DNA of 64,000 bases from Eutreptiella sp. 'Long Island Sound 2002'. Its lineage: Eukaryota; Euglenozoa; Euglenophyceae; Eutreptiales; Eutreptiaceae. A model generated the notes under the pieces. It did not search any database. It worked only from the letters and a program-made list of their open reading frames with translations, and was not told the origin of the DNA. Location: assembly GCA_964036045.1 (NCBI GenBank), contig OZ038384.1, positions 21,753,000-21,816,999 of the forward strand, in the 5' to 3' direction. Of this stretch, positions 1-10,659 are shown in pieces; the stretch's first letter is position 1; each line of letters starts with the position of its first letter. A program made the position numbers and the translations under genes.

Positions 1-281
1 GGCCGTTCACGCACATCCACTCCATCTCCTCTTGTCCGCACCGTACCTTCGAGTGCAACTGCCACTGACGACACTCGCGGCATGCAACTCTAGTACGGAT
101 GGTCACTGATGGTGTAGGCCGCTCATACGTCGCTTCTACGTCGCTTCGGCAGCCGGCACGCGTGGACGCCCCTTCCTCACGTCGGAGTACTCGCTCCCCA
201 GGTTTGACGAAATCCCTGTGGCGTGGGACGTTGTGCTTGGTCTGTGTGGCTTCCAAAGACTTTGCTGGCGACGGCTGTCTT

Positions 282-827
282 CTACCAACGCTTCCTCAAC
301 GGACACTTCGTTGGCTGGGACATGGGCAGGCACATGTGGTACAGATCCGGACCACATATTTTGCAGTGACCCGCTGCATCACGAGTATGCCGCTGGTCCT
401 CTGGGATCTCAGGCATTTGAACAATAGGTGCCCACAGCGGCACCATCATGGATAGTCGCTGCATGGCGTCTGCTGCATCGTGAACGGACTCTGAGCTCGT
501 TGATCCTGCTTCACTCGCCGCGCGAAACTCCATGGACTCCCTTGGACTGGTTTCGAAGAGCTCCTGCAGCGTTGCTTCATCCAAATCTGTCCACCAGGGA
601 TCTCCTTCGGCTGCGCTGTCACCGGACTGGTGTTCGTACTCCACATGGCTTCGATTGCTGTCGCTCCGCGCCTCCTCAGTGGCCGCAGCGCTGCGTGACT
701 CCCACTCGGAACGCGATGATGGACTCGTTGCACGCGAATCTGAGCTGGGCAGTGGATAATGAAAGCCACCGTCGTCGTCTGACATGCGGTGTGGCCTGGG
801 CAAGGTGGGTGCAGGACTTGCCTCCAT
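282..827 (-). CDS. hypothetical protein with a C-terminal Cys/His cluster
   Basis: An open frame of 181 residues begins at an ATG (825-827) just downstream, in minus orientation, of a tetranucleotide tract. An alternative ATG lies at 783-785. The first two thirds are rich in Ser, Glu and Asp and probably disordered. The C-terminus has a Cys/His cluster (CKICGPDLYHMC) followed by a basic tail (PLRKRW). Composition is protein-like, unlike neighbouring low-complexity frames. I do not recognise the family. It could be a relic of a retroelement Gag with a degenerate zinc knuckle, or a lineage-specific gene. A different frame (136-357) overlaps its end, so a frameshift there is possible. No promoter or intron signal is evident. 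Confidence 0.3.
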   Translation of the reverse strand: MEASPAPTLPRPHRMSDDDGGFHYPLPSSDSRATSPSSRSEWESRSAAATEEARSDSNRSHVEYEHQSGDSAAEGDPWWTDLDEATLQELFETSPRESMEFRAASEAGSTSSESVHDAADAMQRLSMMVPLWAPIVQMPEIPEDQRHTRDAAGHCKICGPDLYHMCLPMSQPTKCPLRKRW

Positions 828-1008
828 GACGAGGTCGGTCGGTCGGTCGGTCAGTCTCTTGGTCGATCGGTCGGTCGCTCGGTCTGTCGGCGCATCGGTC
901 CATCGATCCGTGGTCGTCGGTCCGTCGGGCTCCGTCTGTCTCTCCGTCCGTCCGTCCGTCCGTCCGTCTGTCCGTCCGTCCGTCCGCCCGTAATCCATCT
1001 GTCAGTCG
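828..1008. repeat. GGTC/CCGT tetranucleotide microsatellite
   Basis: An imperfect GGTC array (about 836-905) passes into a CCGT array (about 940-990) interrupted by GTCTGTC variants. Open frames across it (Arg-Pro-Ser-Val or Thr-Asp-Gly-Arg repeats) are artefacts of the 4-bp period. Confidence 0.9.
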
Positions 1009-1734
1009 AGCCGTCCTGCAAAACCATTTATGAATCTTTCTGTAACAGGGCCAGACTCCTAGCCCCTTGGGTTCTCCTGGTCCTGGTGTTTGGCGACCAT
1101 TTCCGTTGATCTCCGCCTGCTGTTTCGGAAAAACCTTGCTGATTTTATCCAAAAATCCTGCAAGCAACACCTGAACCCCGTCAGTGGCATGCACGCTCAA
1201 CACGTTTCATGTCGTCTTTTGCATCCTTCTGCCGGAGGTTCATCCATACCCATTGTACGAAAGATTCATAGACCCTTGCCGGGCCTCACCACTGGCGCAT
1301 ACCTGCAGACACGTAACATACAAAGAACAGGGCATGAACCTGGCCCTTTCGTGAACGATCTACTCTACAACATTCGAGCATCGTCTTTTTAAATGTGGGC
1401 ATTCGCAATAATTATAACTACAGCGTTCAAAAGGCTTTTTATACTATAAATCCGTGAATTTCCTAAACTCTGTAGTCAATGCTGACGGTCACATCGCTGA
1501 TCTGGCGACCGCGTCTCGCGCTTTGTAGCGCGCTCTGTCTCCAAGCGCTCCAGCGCTCCAGCGCGCTCTGTCGCAAACAATAATAAAATACAAAATATGC
1601 AAAAGCATATATAAAAAGTAGACAGAAAAAATAGAAATATTAAACACGGCGCTGACCATTACGAGGTCTGTGCCGAAGACGGTCGTGGGGCAGCCGGACC
1701 GGCTTCAGAGTGGCGTGGTGCAAACGGAGCGCCC
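1009..1734. other. unassigned intergenic stretch
   Basis: No gene is supported. A short plus-strand open frame (1090-1392) has no recognisable features. Around 1530-1570 there is a small direct repeat of AGCGCTCC. The segment from about 1570 to 1650 is A-rich. Confidence 0.5.
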
Positions 1735-3065
1735 ACACCAGCACACACACAGCCCAACACCCCAGCCAGGAGTGGCGGGGTGCAGCCGAAACCGGAGCCC
1801 AAACACACACACCCCCACCGCACACCCTAGCCAGGAGTAGCGGGGTACAAGGGGGGCACGCACACAAACACGCACACCCCAACACGCCAGCCAGGAGTGG
1901 CGGGGCGCAGCCGAGACCCGAGCCCAAACACACACACCCACACCGCGCACCCCAGCCAGGAGTGGCAGGGTGCAAGCAGAGCGCGCACACGAGCACACAC
2001 ACAGCCCAACACCCCAGCCTGGAGTGGCGGGGCGCAGCCAAAACCCGAGCCCAAACACACACACCCACACCGCGCACCCCAGCCAGGAGTGGCAGGGTGC
2101 AAGCGGAGCGCCCACACCAGCACACACACACCCCAACAGCCCAGCCAGGAGTGGCGGGGCGTAGCCGAAACCCGAGCCCAAGCACACACACCCAAGCCGC
2201 ACACCCCAGCCAGGAGAGGCGGGGTACAGGAGGAGCACGCACACCAGCACACACACACCCCAACACTCCAGCAAGGAGTCGCAGGGCGCAGCCGAAACCC
2301 GAGCCCAAACACACACATCCACACCGCACGGCCCAGCCAGGAGAGGCGGGGTACAAGGGGGGCACGCACACCAGCACACAGACACCCCAACACTCCAGCC
2401 AGGAGTGGCGGGGCGCAGCCAAAACCCGAGCCCAAACACACACACCCACGGCGCGCACCCCAGCCAGGAGTGGCGGGGTGCAAGCGGAGCGCCCACACCA
2501 GCACACACACAGCCCAACACTGCAGCCAGGAGTGGCGGGGTGCAGCCGAAACCCGAGCCCAAACACACACACCCCCACCGCACACCCCAGCCAGGAGTGG
2601 CGGGGTACAAGTAGAGCGCCCCGACAAACACAAACGCACCCCAACACCCCAGCCAGGATTGGCGGGGCGCAACCGAAACCCGAGCCCAAGCACACACACC
2701 CACGCCGCACGCCCCAGCCAGGAGGGGCGGGTCACAAGCGGAGCACGCACACAAGCACACACACACCCCAAAACCCCAGCCAGGAGTCGCGGGGCGCAGC
2801 TGAAACCCGAGCCGAAGCACACACACCCACGACGCACACTCCAGCCAGGAGTGGCGGGGTGCAAGCGGAGCGCGTACACAAGCAGACACCAACCCCGACA
2901 CCCCAGGCAGGAGTGGCGGGGCGCAGCCGGAACCCGAACCCAACCACACACACCCACACTGCACACCCCAGCCAGGAGTGGCAGGGTACAAGCGGAGCGC
3001 ACACACAAGCGCACACACACCCCAACACCCCAGCCAGGAGTGGCGGGGCGCAGCTGAAACCCGGA
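1735..3065. repeat. 127-bp minisatellite, about 11 units
   Basis: The anchor word GGAGTGGCGGGG, with small variants, recurs with its A at 1771, 1896, 2023, 2150, 2277, 2404, 2531, 2658, 2785, 2912 and 3039. The step is 127 bp throughout except for the first interval (125). Each unit is a dimer of two related halves of about 63 bp, one ending in GCAGCCGAAACCCGAGCCC and the other in a CAAGCGGAGC variant, separated by CA-rich tracts. The plus strand is very poor in T, so several frames stay open on both strands (for example 1705-3258 minus and 1710-3110 plus). Since 127 is not a multiple of 3, these frames are not genes. Confidence 0.93.
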
Positions 3066-3352
3066 CCCAACCACAACCCAGACCCAAACACAAGCGCCAC
3101 GCAACAGTAGGAAACCCAGTGTCCATAGCCCGGGCACTGAGGCAGCCCGTGCCATGCAGGTGACCCGGCCAAACGAGATCCGGAGACCGGGGGTAAGGCT
3201 GCATCCTAAGGCCTGCACTGCTTTGAGACTCGAGGCGGAGCGTGCGACACCCAAGCACCTCGGAACCCTAGTACCAAGAACATGCATGCATGCCTTGGGA
3301 AGGGGATACGCCAGGACGTCCGGTGAATCCCTAGGGTTCCGCCCAAAGGAGG

Positions 3353-3357
3353 GGACG
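3353..3357. other. target site duplication of element A (left copy, GGACG)
   Basis: GGACG directly abuts the left LTR and is repeated at 14739-14743, directly after the right LTR. A 5-bp duplication is typical of Ty3/gypsy integrase. Confidence 0.85.
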
Positions 3358-4154
3358 AGAAAAGTTTATAGTGGTTTCAGCACTGTGTTTTTGCTTCTCC
3401 TGCTGCTTGCTGTTGCTGTAGGGTTTCCTGCTGCTTGTTTTGGATGATGAAAACCTTTTGTTTGCAGAAATAGAGTCAATAGAGTCAATCCAGGATAACC
3501 CAAGCCAGAAGTATGCAAGGAGAAGAGAACTCAGGATCAAAGCATGAAGGGCTGCAGTGTAAACAGTGAAAGATGATTGAATATTCACAGAAACTGCACC
3601 TCAGGTCAAATTAGAATGCATATTCACAAAGATAGCTGAAATGTTTTGGGAAAAGAGTTAGAAAGCTGCCCCATGGTCACTCTCTCTCCATAGTGCCATC
3701 TCAGGAGATGTGCACTCTTTGTTTTGGGTCCCATATGTGCTGAGGTGGTAGGGCATGCGGCGATGAGGTCACTGCCATGTCACATGCGATCTTCCTACTT
3801 AGCTAGGCTGACCAGGAATTGAACCCAGGACCTCTCAAAAAGAGGTGCCCAGCCCCCTAGGGTGCATACCATTAGGATAGCTAAGAATTCATGGAAAAAC
3901 ATAGATAAATTCATACACTCTACCTTAGGTATGTCAGTGCTCAGTCAACTCAGGAAGAGATGAATAGCTTCACATTGAAAGGGGATTAAGGGGTCCACTC
4001 CATATCCTGATTGGGTGTTTGGTTCCATAGGTCAAAATGTGTTATCACCACTTTTGGTGGGACCAATACTAAGATAAAAATGCATGGATGCTCAGTGCAT
4101 CTCCAATACAACTAGAGTATGTCCCAAAGCATTGGAAAAGCACTTTTTCTTACT
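3358..4154 (-). repeat. 3' LTR of element A
   Basis: This copy of 797 bp matches 13942-14738. In element orientation the LTR starts AGTAAG and ends TTTTCT, so its termini are AG...CT instead of the common TG...CA. The polypurine tract abuts its start at 4155. It carries a tRNA-like stretch at about 3806-3883. Confidence 0.93.
3806..3883 (-). other. tRNA-like segment inside the LTR of element A (also 14390-14467)
   Basis: On the minus strand the segment contains a B-box-like word GGTTCAATTCC (3815-3825), a possible anticodon arm ACCTC-TTTTTGA-GAGGT, and an A-box-like TGGTATGCACC. The loop would read as a TTT anticodon (Lys). The T-arm stem does not pair properly, so it is not a functional tRNA gene. 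It may be tRNA-derived or simply contain Pol III-like boxes. It is conserved in both LTRs. Confidence 0.35.
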
Positions 4155-4163
4155 CCCCCTTTG
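4155..4163 (-). other. polypurine tract of element A
   Basis: On the minus strand CAAAGGGGG lies immediately upstream of the LTR start AGTAAG. This is the expected primer for plus-strand DNA synthesis during reverse transcription. Confidence 0.85.
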
Positions 4164-6408
4164 TGCTGTGGTGGCCACCACTGTCGCATTTTAGGAAAAA
4201 GGGAATTTTTCTTGGCCTTTCCTTGGTTTCCACATCTACTTTAAAATACTTACAGTTTCCCTCACACTAAAAAATGGGCGCTCACCATGGCTGGCGCTCT
4301 TTTGCTGCACTGTTTGTAACATTTCCTACAGAAGACTCAGCGCTCATGGCGCTGCCGGGGCTCCTGTGGCTTGGTTGGGTTAGTATGGGAGCATGCCAAG
4401 ACATGTGCATATGCATCTCTCCCTCCAAGACGCAGCGTCGACACAAACCCAACGCAAGACACAATATACACACTCGCATGAGTTCTCGTAAACCTGCTGG
4501 CGACCTGTGACCTGTCTTAGGGCGAAGGGAGTCTCGAAAAAAATTAAATTGCCCCTTGGTGGGGTCTTGGGATCTGCTCAGTCTCTCCAGGCACCTGCGT
4601 TTCGTCCCGAACACGGCCTACTCAGCGAGGCTGCGTGTGGGTATCTGCAGAGGCAGGAATGGGAGAATTATGGACGAATCCACGCAAAAACGAAGCGACG
4701 ACACCAAAATCCGTCAAATGACGGCCTAGAATTTTTCTGAAACGACACACCTGAGCAGAATCCAATTGTGCATCAGAAGCACATTTTTATAGAAATTATA
4801 GTCATCTCCGGATTTTTTAAATCCAGAAATTCATACGCATAAAATGGCGGCGCGCAGGAGCGGCTCCTAGCGAAGCGCCGGAAAATGGAGAAATAATGGA
4901 ATTATAAACGTATTTCTCACGTAGTCTTGAAAATGACGAGACACACATTAATAGATAAACATACAGATTCCACCCACCTTAATAGAAGCTTCAAAAATTG
5001 AAGAATTCGAAAATGAACGAAAAGACTTCAACGAATCAGGTATAAACTACAGGTATGCTCGTCTCGTATGCCGCATACACATTGCTCGTCTCGTGTCTCC
5101 GTGAACGAGCCTTGTAGCAGCGCTAACAAAGAGAGAACGCGATAGAGGGATTGATTAGAAAGATTGCAGATGATTAGCGGTCAGATCAGGGTGATTAGAC
5201 ATACACACAAGTGCATAGCAACGTTCTTCGCGGGCGCCCCTCACCTGCTCTCTCTCTCCAGCGGTAGGTAAGGTGAGTAAGCCCAGGTGGGGCGACCCCC
5301 TGGTGGAGTACGTGATTGAGAGTCAGATGGGCAGGTTTGCCCAAAGACGTCGCGCATACTCGTGCATGCACACACGCATTAAAGGGTAGGCCACGCGAAG
5401 TGCGCACAGTAAACCTTGTTTAGGCTACCCAGGGGCTCCTCGGTACGTTCTTTAAGAGAACCTGAGGAGTCCCTTAAAGCTTGCTTGCTTGACAAGGGTA
5501 GCTGGTCCTCCAGCGTGTTTGCGGACAGTGTATTATAGGTCACACTGAGAAGGGTATAATACCTGGAGTGTGGCTTGGTTCCTCCGCCGCAAACGCCCTT
5601 TCATTTGCCTTTGTTTTACAGGTGGGCAGGTAGGGTGATTGGTGCAGCAGCATTTTTTTATGCCCTGCTAAACAAGGGCGCAGATCACACAAACAAGTAA
5701 CTCCGCCTCTGCCTGTGGCAGAGCAGGGAGTCCGACTTCATCGACATCTGCGCCGTGCACGCAAGAGCACCTCTTCCCTCCAAGCCCTAGCAGGGGAAAC
5801 GCGTTGTGGCGTCCCCTGTTAGGCCACAGTTGCTTAGCAGCGCTGTGTTCTCATGTCATTTCACAGGAGGGTCGCTAGGACCCACGACACATTTGTCATC
5901 GCAACGCCCAGTAGAGTGTGCGTGTAGGATTGGTAGTCCTGAGTGGGGGCTTGAGCCAGTTGCCCCAGTGCTCGCCCACCAGGATGGTGCCACTGTAGGG
6001 TGTGTAGGACCTGTAGTGCGTGTGTCACTGTCCCACCCGTTTCCTGCAATTTTAGCAGGGTTGGTGGGCTGTGGCAGTGGTTAGGTCAGTGTTTTGGCCA
6101 TTCAGCAAAACGGCGTTTTCATGCCTTCATAGCTTTTGGCCACCCCTCCCTGTAGTAGACAGATAGGTAGGGAAAACAATACCTGGATTAGTACGCTGGG
6201 TATTCCCCAAAGGTTTTGCGCCAGCACAGAAATTGGGCGCTTAGGGGAGGGGAGACCCGGGGCGTACCCCGTGGCATCAATAAGCCAACCCTCCAGGTTT
6301 AGCAAGGGCGCAGACTTGGGTATAATTAGGACACCACTTCTGCGGCTTGCTCTCAGGACCTTAGGACTAGCACACTCACACATACGCTTTGGCAGGTAAG
6401 GGTAAGGT
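4164..6408 (-). other. long 3' non-coding region of element A
   Basis: About 2.2 kb separates the Pol stop from the polypurine tract. Short open frames exist (minus 4282-4614, 5195-5407, 6102-6437; plus 5806-6084), but none shows a signal peptide, membrane anchor or envelope-like pattern. I see no third gene, so this is probably an untranslated tail. Confidence 0.6.
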
Positions 6409-9400
6409 TCAGTCCCTAGCTTTAGTCTTGGAGGCAAGCGTCTCAGCGAGCCTCAGCAACTCACCAAGGTTGTTCTGGGACAAGTAGTCAACCAGAACTG
6501 AGTTTAGGCGTCCCTCCGGTAGAACAAATGCAGAGAAGGGCTCCCAGGTGGCCTCTTCGACTCCAAACCCTTCCCAGAGGGTGAGGAAGCGCCAACCCTG
6601 GCGATAGCGGTGGCGTAGGACAGACTTCACCAGGTAGAAGCCCTCCTTAGCCATCTCCTCGGCGTTCATGTCGGGGAGTTCACCTTCAACTTCCATAGGG
6701 CTGGCAGCCCCTTGTAGGTCCAGAGCGGCGATTTCCTCGTCGTTCAGCTCCCACTCCTCCCCACAGAGGTCTTCAGGATCATAGTAGCGCTTCAGGTGTT
6801 GAGCAGCGCACACCAGGGTCCCCCCTAGACGGAGAGAACACCGCACGGTGATACGGTGTCCATCCACTGATAGAATCTTGTACGGCCCGAAGTATGGGTC
6901 ATCGCTGGTAGAGTGAGGCCAGGCAGGTAGTCGACTGTGGTGCACCAGCACCCAGTCCCCCTCTTGGTAGGCGGCCGGTACTCGGTGCTTGTTCTTCTTG
7001 TTCCACTGACCCTCCCTCACTCTCTGGAGCATAGCCTTGGCCTTGTCCACCTTCGCTTGTTGCTCTTGGACCCATTCACCCACAGAAGTATGGGTGTCCT
7101 CTAGATAGGGGGCATGTAGGAACCATGCCGGGCGCCCTAGGAATAGCTCATGGGGCGAGTAGCCAGTCGCTGAACTCTCTTGGGAGTTCATCATCAAGGA
7201 TATGACGGGGAGTAGTCTCACCCAGTCTCTGGTGCGTTCAGTTTTGCACCATATCCGTACGTTCTCCTTCAGGACACGGATCTGTTGCTCACATAGGGGG
7301 TTGCTCGTGTGAGAGTAGGGAATCCCCGTAGACACCTGGACATTGAAAGATCTCAAGACCCTCTTGTACCAGCCAGTATCTGAGCGTACTCGCACGTCCT
7401 CATTAGAGTTGATCTCCTTGGGCGCCCCATAGACACAAAACCACTCCTCCAGGAGTATCTTGATAGTCTCCTCCCCGGTAATGTGCTTCGTACAGGGGAA
7501 CACCCTGGTAAACCTGGTAAACCCACAGGTTACCACGAGGGCGAAGTCATAGCCCCCGAACTTTGGCATCTCCGTGTAGTCCACGTATAGAACACTGTTA
7601 GCACAGTGAGGGATGGGCAGGGTCGAGTAGAGACCTCTGTCCCTGATATCCCCTGGTTTACAGGACCTGCACGGGCACTTGTCCACGATAGGCTGGAGGG
7701 TTTTCCGCAGTTGGTCATCAGTCCACGTAGTGTGGAACCACTGCTTGAACAGCCTCAGGGTACGGTCAGCACCCACATGACCGCTGGACTCATGGGTCCA
7801 CTTCAGCAGCGCTGGGACTCGGTCACTAGGCACCACGATGCGGTCCTCGTGCCAGAGGTAGCTCTTGTCCCTCTTCCACTGGTCTTGGTTGACCAGGAGG
7901 GGTTCAAGGCGTTTCTCCAGGCGCTTGTAGATATCCCCGAACTCTTTCAGGTACCCTGATTGTTGGAGTCCATCCAGGGGGCGTATCATGGTCATGTTCA
8001 GGTCCAGGTGTACGTCCATACGGCTGAAAGCCTCCTCAGCCAGCGCTTCAGACCGGGCACCAATCAGGGCGTCGAAGTTGTTGCGGCTGATGTAGTCGGC
8101 ACACTCGTTCTTCAATCCCTGGATATGGTGTACCGCCAGCCGTAGTTGACTGAGGTAGGTCCACCAGCGCCGTAGCTTGGCCTTCTCAGGTGGGGGGCCC
8201 TTCTGGAAACTGCGGACCGGTTCTTGGTCGCATAGCCAGACCACAGGGTTACTCCCCAACAGTCGTGCTTGTGAGGATAGCACCAGCATACCCGCGAGCA
8301 ATTCCTGCTCATAGGTGGAGTAGTTCCCCCTGGCCTGGTTCCACTTCCAGTTCCAGTGGCCCAGAGGTACTAGGACCCACTTGTCGTCAGGGTAGCTGTG
8401 CTTGAGGGTTCCATCTCGGTTGAGACCTTCCGTCCCCCATTGGGAAATGGCCGAGTCGAACTCCTCCTTCTCTAGTGCTTGCCATTGGAACAACTTTCCA
8501 CCACCGCCCACATTGCTGGCGTCGGTCACCAGGATAATCTCCCCTTGTGCCCTAGGCACGCCCAAGCACTTAGCGTTGGCTACCTTGTCGTTGAGCTCGT
8601 CAAACGCTTGTTGCTCTTGTGGGCCCCAGCGCCAAGTAGTACTCTTCTTGATCAAGTCCGTCAAAACGGCGCCGGTATAGGTGAATTTCTTGATGTGGCG
8701 GCGATAGAAGTTGCACGCCCCAACGAAACTGCGTACATCATGAATTCCTTTCTTGGGGTCTTCGTGTCGTACCTTGGCATCCATCAGGGGTTTGGCCTTA
8801 GAGGCCGCTGGGGTCCACCACCCATAGCCAACGTCAAACCTCAAGTACTGCATGGTCTCCTGCATGAACTCACACTTCTCCAGCTTGAGTCGAGTGTGGT
8901 TCTCCTGGCAGACCGCAAAGAACTCACCCAAGAGGATTAGGTGATCCTCCTGGGTATTGGTACCGAGGCATACATCGTCGAAATGAGCCTCCATCTGGGC
9001 ACCACGGGATATGAGCTCCTGCACCTTAGGTCTCCTTCGTAGGATGGACAAGATCTTGTTCATCAGCTCTTGGAATAGAGCGGGTGCGTTAGCCACGCCA
9101 AACGGCATGACCATCCACTTGAACACCCTCCCCTGAGGGGTGATGAAGGCCAGTAGTTCCTGTGCGTTGGGCGTCAGGTCCACTTGCCAGAATCCGCTTC
9201 GCTTGTCCATCTTGGTCTTGTAGCGGCAGGAGGCTATCTTCTCCAGGGTAGACTCCATATTGGGAATGGACCCTGAGTGGTTCAGCGTCTTCTTGTTCAG
9301 CTCTCCGTAGTCCACTACCAGCCGTTTGGCTGTAGACCCAGGTTTAGCCACCAGGAAACAGGGGCTGCGATGTAGGGGGTAGTCCCAATCCTTGTACTCA

Positions 9401-10659
9401 AGGACTAGGCCAGCGTCGATACATTCTTGTATCTGTCGCTCGATCTCGTCGGCCTGCTCTTTAGGAGCTGGATAGGGTCTCCTCCGGATCTTGTGACCCA
9501 CGAACTCGGGTTTCAGCTTGAGGTCCATCTGTACCAGCTTGTCGCATGAGGCTGGAGGGGGTAGTTCTCCGAACACCTCCAGATAGGTCCGTATAAGCTT
9601 CTGTACCCGCGGGTCCAATATCTTGATCTTGTCCTCCATGTCCTCTCCAGAGTGTAAGTTGCTTGCCCCCTGAGTAATAGACGTCGGGAGGTGGTGCTCC
9701 ACCGACTCTTCGCCCGTGGTAGTATCCTTCAGCCCTTGGTAGGCGTATAGAAGGTCTTGTTTAACCATCTCCAATGGACGATGGCAACATAGGCACGCTC
9801 GAGGAGGTTCACATACACATTCCTCCGAGAGGTCGTCCTCCTCTGTGGTCCTCACATGGGCGCCCCACACGCTCTTCATGAGCTTAAGATCTACTTCCCT
9901 TTGCCAGGTGGTGATCTTCTGTTCGAGGTCCTCCTTCAATTGGGATAGGTCTCCCATACGTCCTTGCTTCAGTGGCCATGAGCTGCGGGTAGGCTTCTCG
10001 TAGCATAGCTTTTTCGCCACCAACTTCCTCTTGGAATCCACATACTCCCTGAGCCTGGATCGAGGGTCCAGCTCCTCGTCCACGGGGTCTTCCACCCTCA
10101 TGGAGAGTAGGGGTTTCAGTGGGGCGACGTACTCGGCGTTCTCCACTTCCTCCACACAGGTCTGCACGAAGAAGGCGTCGTGCTCAGTTTCGTCTTCTGA
10201 ATGGATAGAGCTAGGTAGCTCAGATAGTCCACACTCAGAGACTCCATCAGGAACAGGTACATGACAGGGAGAGTTGGGGGCGTTAGTGTCAGTCACGACG
10301 TACTCATCTCCTCCGGGTGTAGTCTCAACAGCATCTTGAGGTCGTAGGCGATTCTTCAAGTCACCCAAGGCGAGTCCATCGCTTTCTCGTTGTATAGCGT
10401 GGACCAGAGTTGGGTCCAGATCCTCCCAGGGAATGGAGGTAAGACCTCCGTCCACCACGCTAAGCATACTCCCCCATCCGGGCTTCCCAATAGGCGTCTT
10501 GCGTCCCAAAGGCACGTAGATGGCCTCATCAGGCAAACGAACAGAGCTGATAGTCAGCCTGTCCAGAAGGTTTCGCCAGTACTCGTTGCCCCAATGGGCT
10601 CCCCAATCGGGGGAACACAGGACCATACGGGAACGTTCCCAGGCCACCTTGGTCAGCAC
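6409..10659 (-). CDS. pol: Pol of element A: RT, RNase H, integrase, chromodomain (intact, 1416 aa)
   Basis: Domains in order: end of the accessory domain (1-75); Asp/Glu-rich linker with a Cys cluster (279-292); RT about 390-610, with the catalytic pair in the context HFDDV (560-562) instead of YVDD; RNase H about 705-860 with Asp713 (TDAS), Glu785 (YEQEL), Asp811 and Asp855; integrase with zinc-module His956/His961 and Cys997/Cys1000, and core Asp1027, Asp1088 and Glu1124 with 35 residues between the last two; chromodomain about 1340-1395 (LWEGFGVEEATWEPF). The first codon listed is GTG, and the frame is open further upstream. It lies in the -1 frame relative to gag-protease, so it was probably made as a fusion by frameshifting, or the copy carries an indel near 10690-10740. 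No premature stop occurs. Confidence 0.93.
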   Translation of the reverse strand: MLTKVAWERSRMVLCSPDWGAHWGNEYWRNLLDRLTISSVRLPDEAIYVPLGRKTPIGKPGWGSMLSVVDGGLTSIPWEDLDPTLVHAIQRESDGLALGDLKNRLRPQDAVETTPGGDEYVVTDTNAPNSPCHVPVPDGVSECGLSELPSSIHSEDETEHDAFFVQTCVEEVENAEYVAPLKPLLSMRVEDPVDEELDPRSRLREYVDSKRKLVAKKLCYEKPTRSSWPLKQGRMGDLSQLKEDLEQKITTWQREVDLKLMKSVWGAHVRTTEEDDLSEECVCEPPRACLCCHRPLEMVKQDLLYAYQGLKDTTTGEESVEHHLPTSITQGASNLHSGEDMEDKIKILDPRVQKLIRTYLEVFGELPPPASCDKLVQMDLKLKPEFVGHKIRRRPYPAPKEQADEIERQIQECIDAGLVLEYKDWDYPLHRSPCFLVAKPGSTAKRLVVDYGELNKKTLNHSGSIPNMESTLEKIASCRYKTKMDKRSGFWQVDLTPNAQELLAFITPQGRVFKWMVMPFGVANAPALFQELMNKILSILRRRPKVQELISRGAQMEAHFDDVCLGTNTQEDHLILLGEFFAVCQENHTRLKLEKCEFMQETMQYLRFDVGYGWWTPAASKAKPLMDAKVRHEDPKKGIHDVRSFVGACNFYRRHIKKFTYTGAVLTDLIKKSTTWRWGPQEQQAFDELNDKVANAKCLGVPRAQGEIILVTDASNVGGGGKLFQWQALEKEEFDSAISQWGTEGLNRDGTLKHSYPDDKWVLVPLGHWNWKWNQARGNYSTYEQELLAGMLVLSSQARLLGSNPVVWLCDQEPVRSFQKGPPPEKAKLRRWWTYLSQLRLAVHHIQGLKNECADYISRNNFDALIGARSEALAEEAFSRMDVHLDLNMTMIRPLDGLQQSGYLKEFGDIYKRLEKRLEPLLVNQDQWKRDKSYLWHEDRIVVPSDRVPALLKWTHESSGHVGADRTLRLFKQWFHTTWTDDQLRKTLQPIVDKCPCRSCKPGDIRDRGLYSTLPIPHCANSVLYVDYTEMPKFGGYDFALVVTCGFTRFTRVFPCTKHITGEETIKILLEEWFCVYGAPKEINSNEDVRVRSDTGWYKRVLRSFNVQVSTGIPYSHTSNPLCEQQIRVLKENVRIWCKTERTRDWVRLLPVISLMMNSQESSATGYSPHELFLGRPAWFLHAPYLEDTHTSVGEWVQEQQAKVDKAKAMLQRVREGQWNKKNKHRVPAAYQEGDWVLVHHSRLPAWPHSTSDDPYFGPYKILSVDGHRITVRCSLRLGGTLVCAAQHLKRYYDPEDLCGEEWELNDEEIAALDLQGAASPMEVEGELPDMNAEEMAKEGFYLVKSVLRHRYRQGWRFLTLWEGFGVEEATWEPFSAFVLPEGRLNSVLVDYLSQNNLGELLRLAETLASKTKARD

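Noticed and set aside
1640-3287. Long open frames on both strands over the 127-bp minisatellite
   Set aside because: The unit length is not a multiple of 3, the frames overlap on both strands, and the translated peptides only mirror the repeat.
3806-3883. A genuine tRNA-Lys gene
   Set aside because: The T-arm stem and acceptor stem do not pair properly. It is kept only as a tRNA-like segment.
4164-6408. An envelope-like third gene in the 3' tail of element A
   Set aside because: The small open frames there have no signal peptide, membrane anchor, cleavage site or glycosylation pattern, and none is long.
7606-8940. Plus-strand open frames inside element A Pol
   Set aside because: They are shadows of the intact minus-strand Pol and carry no independent domain.
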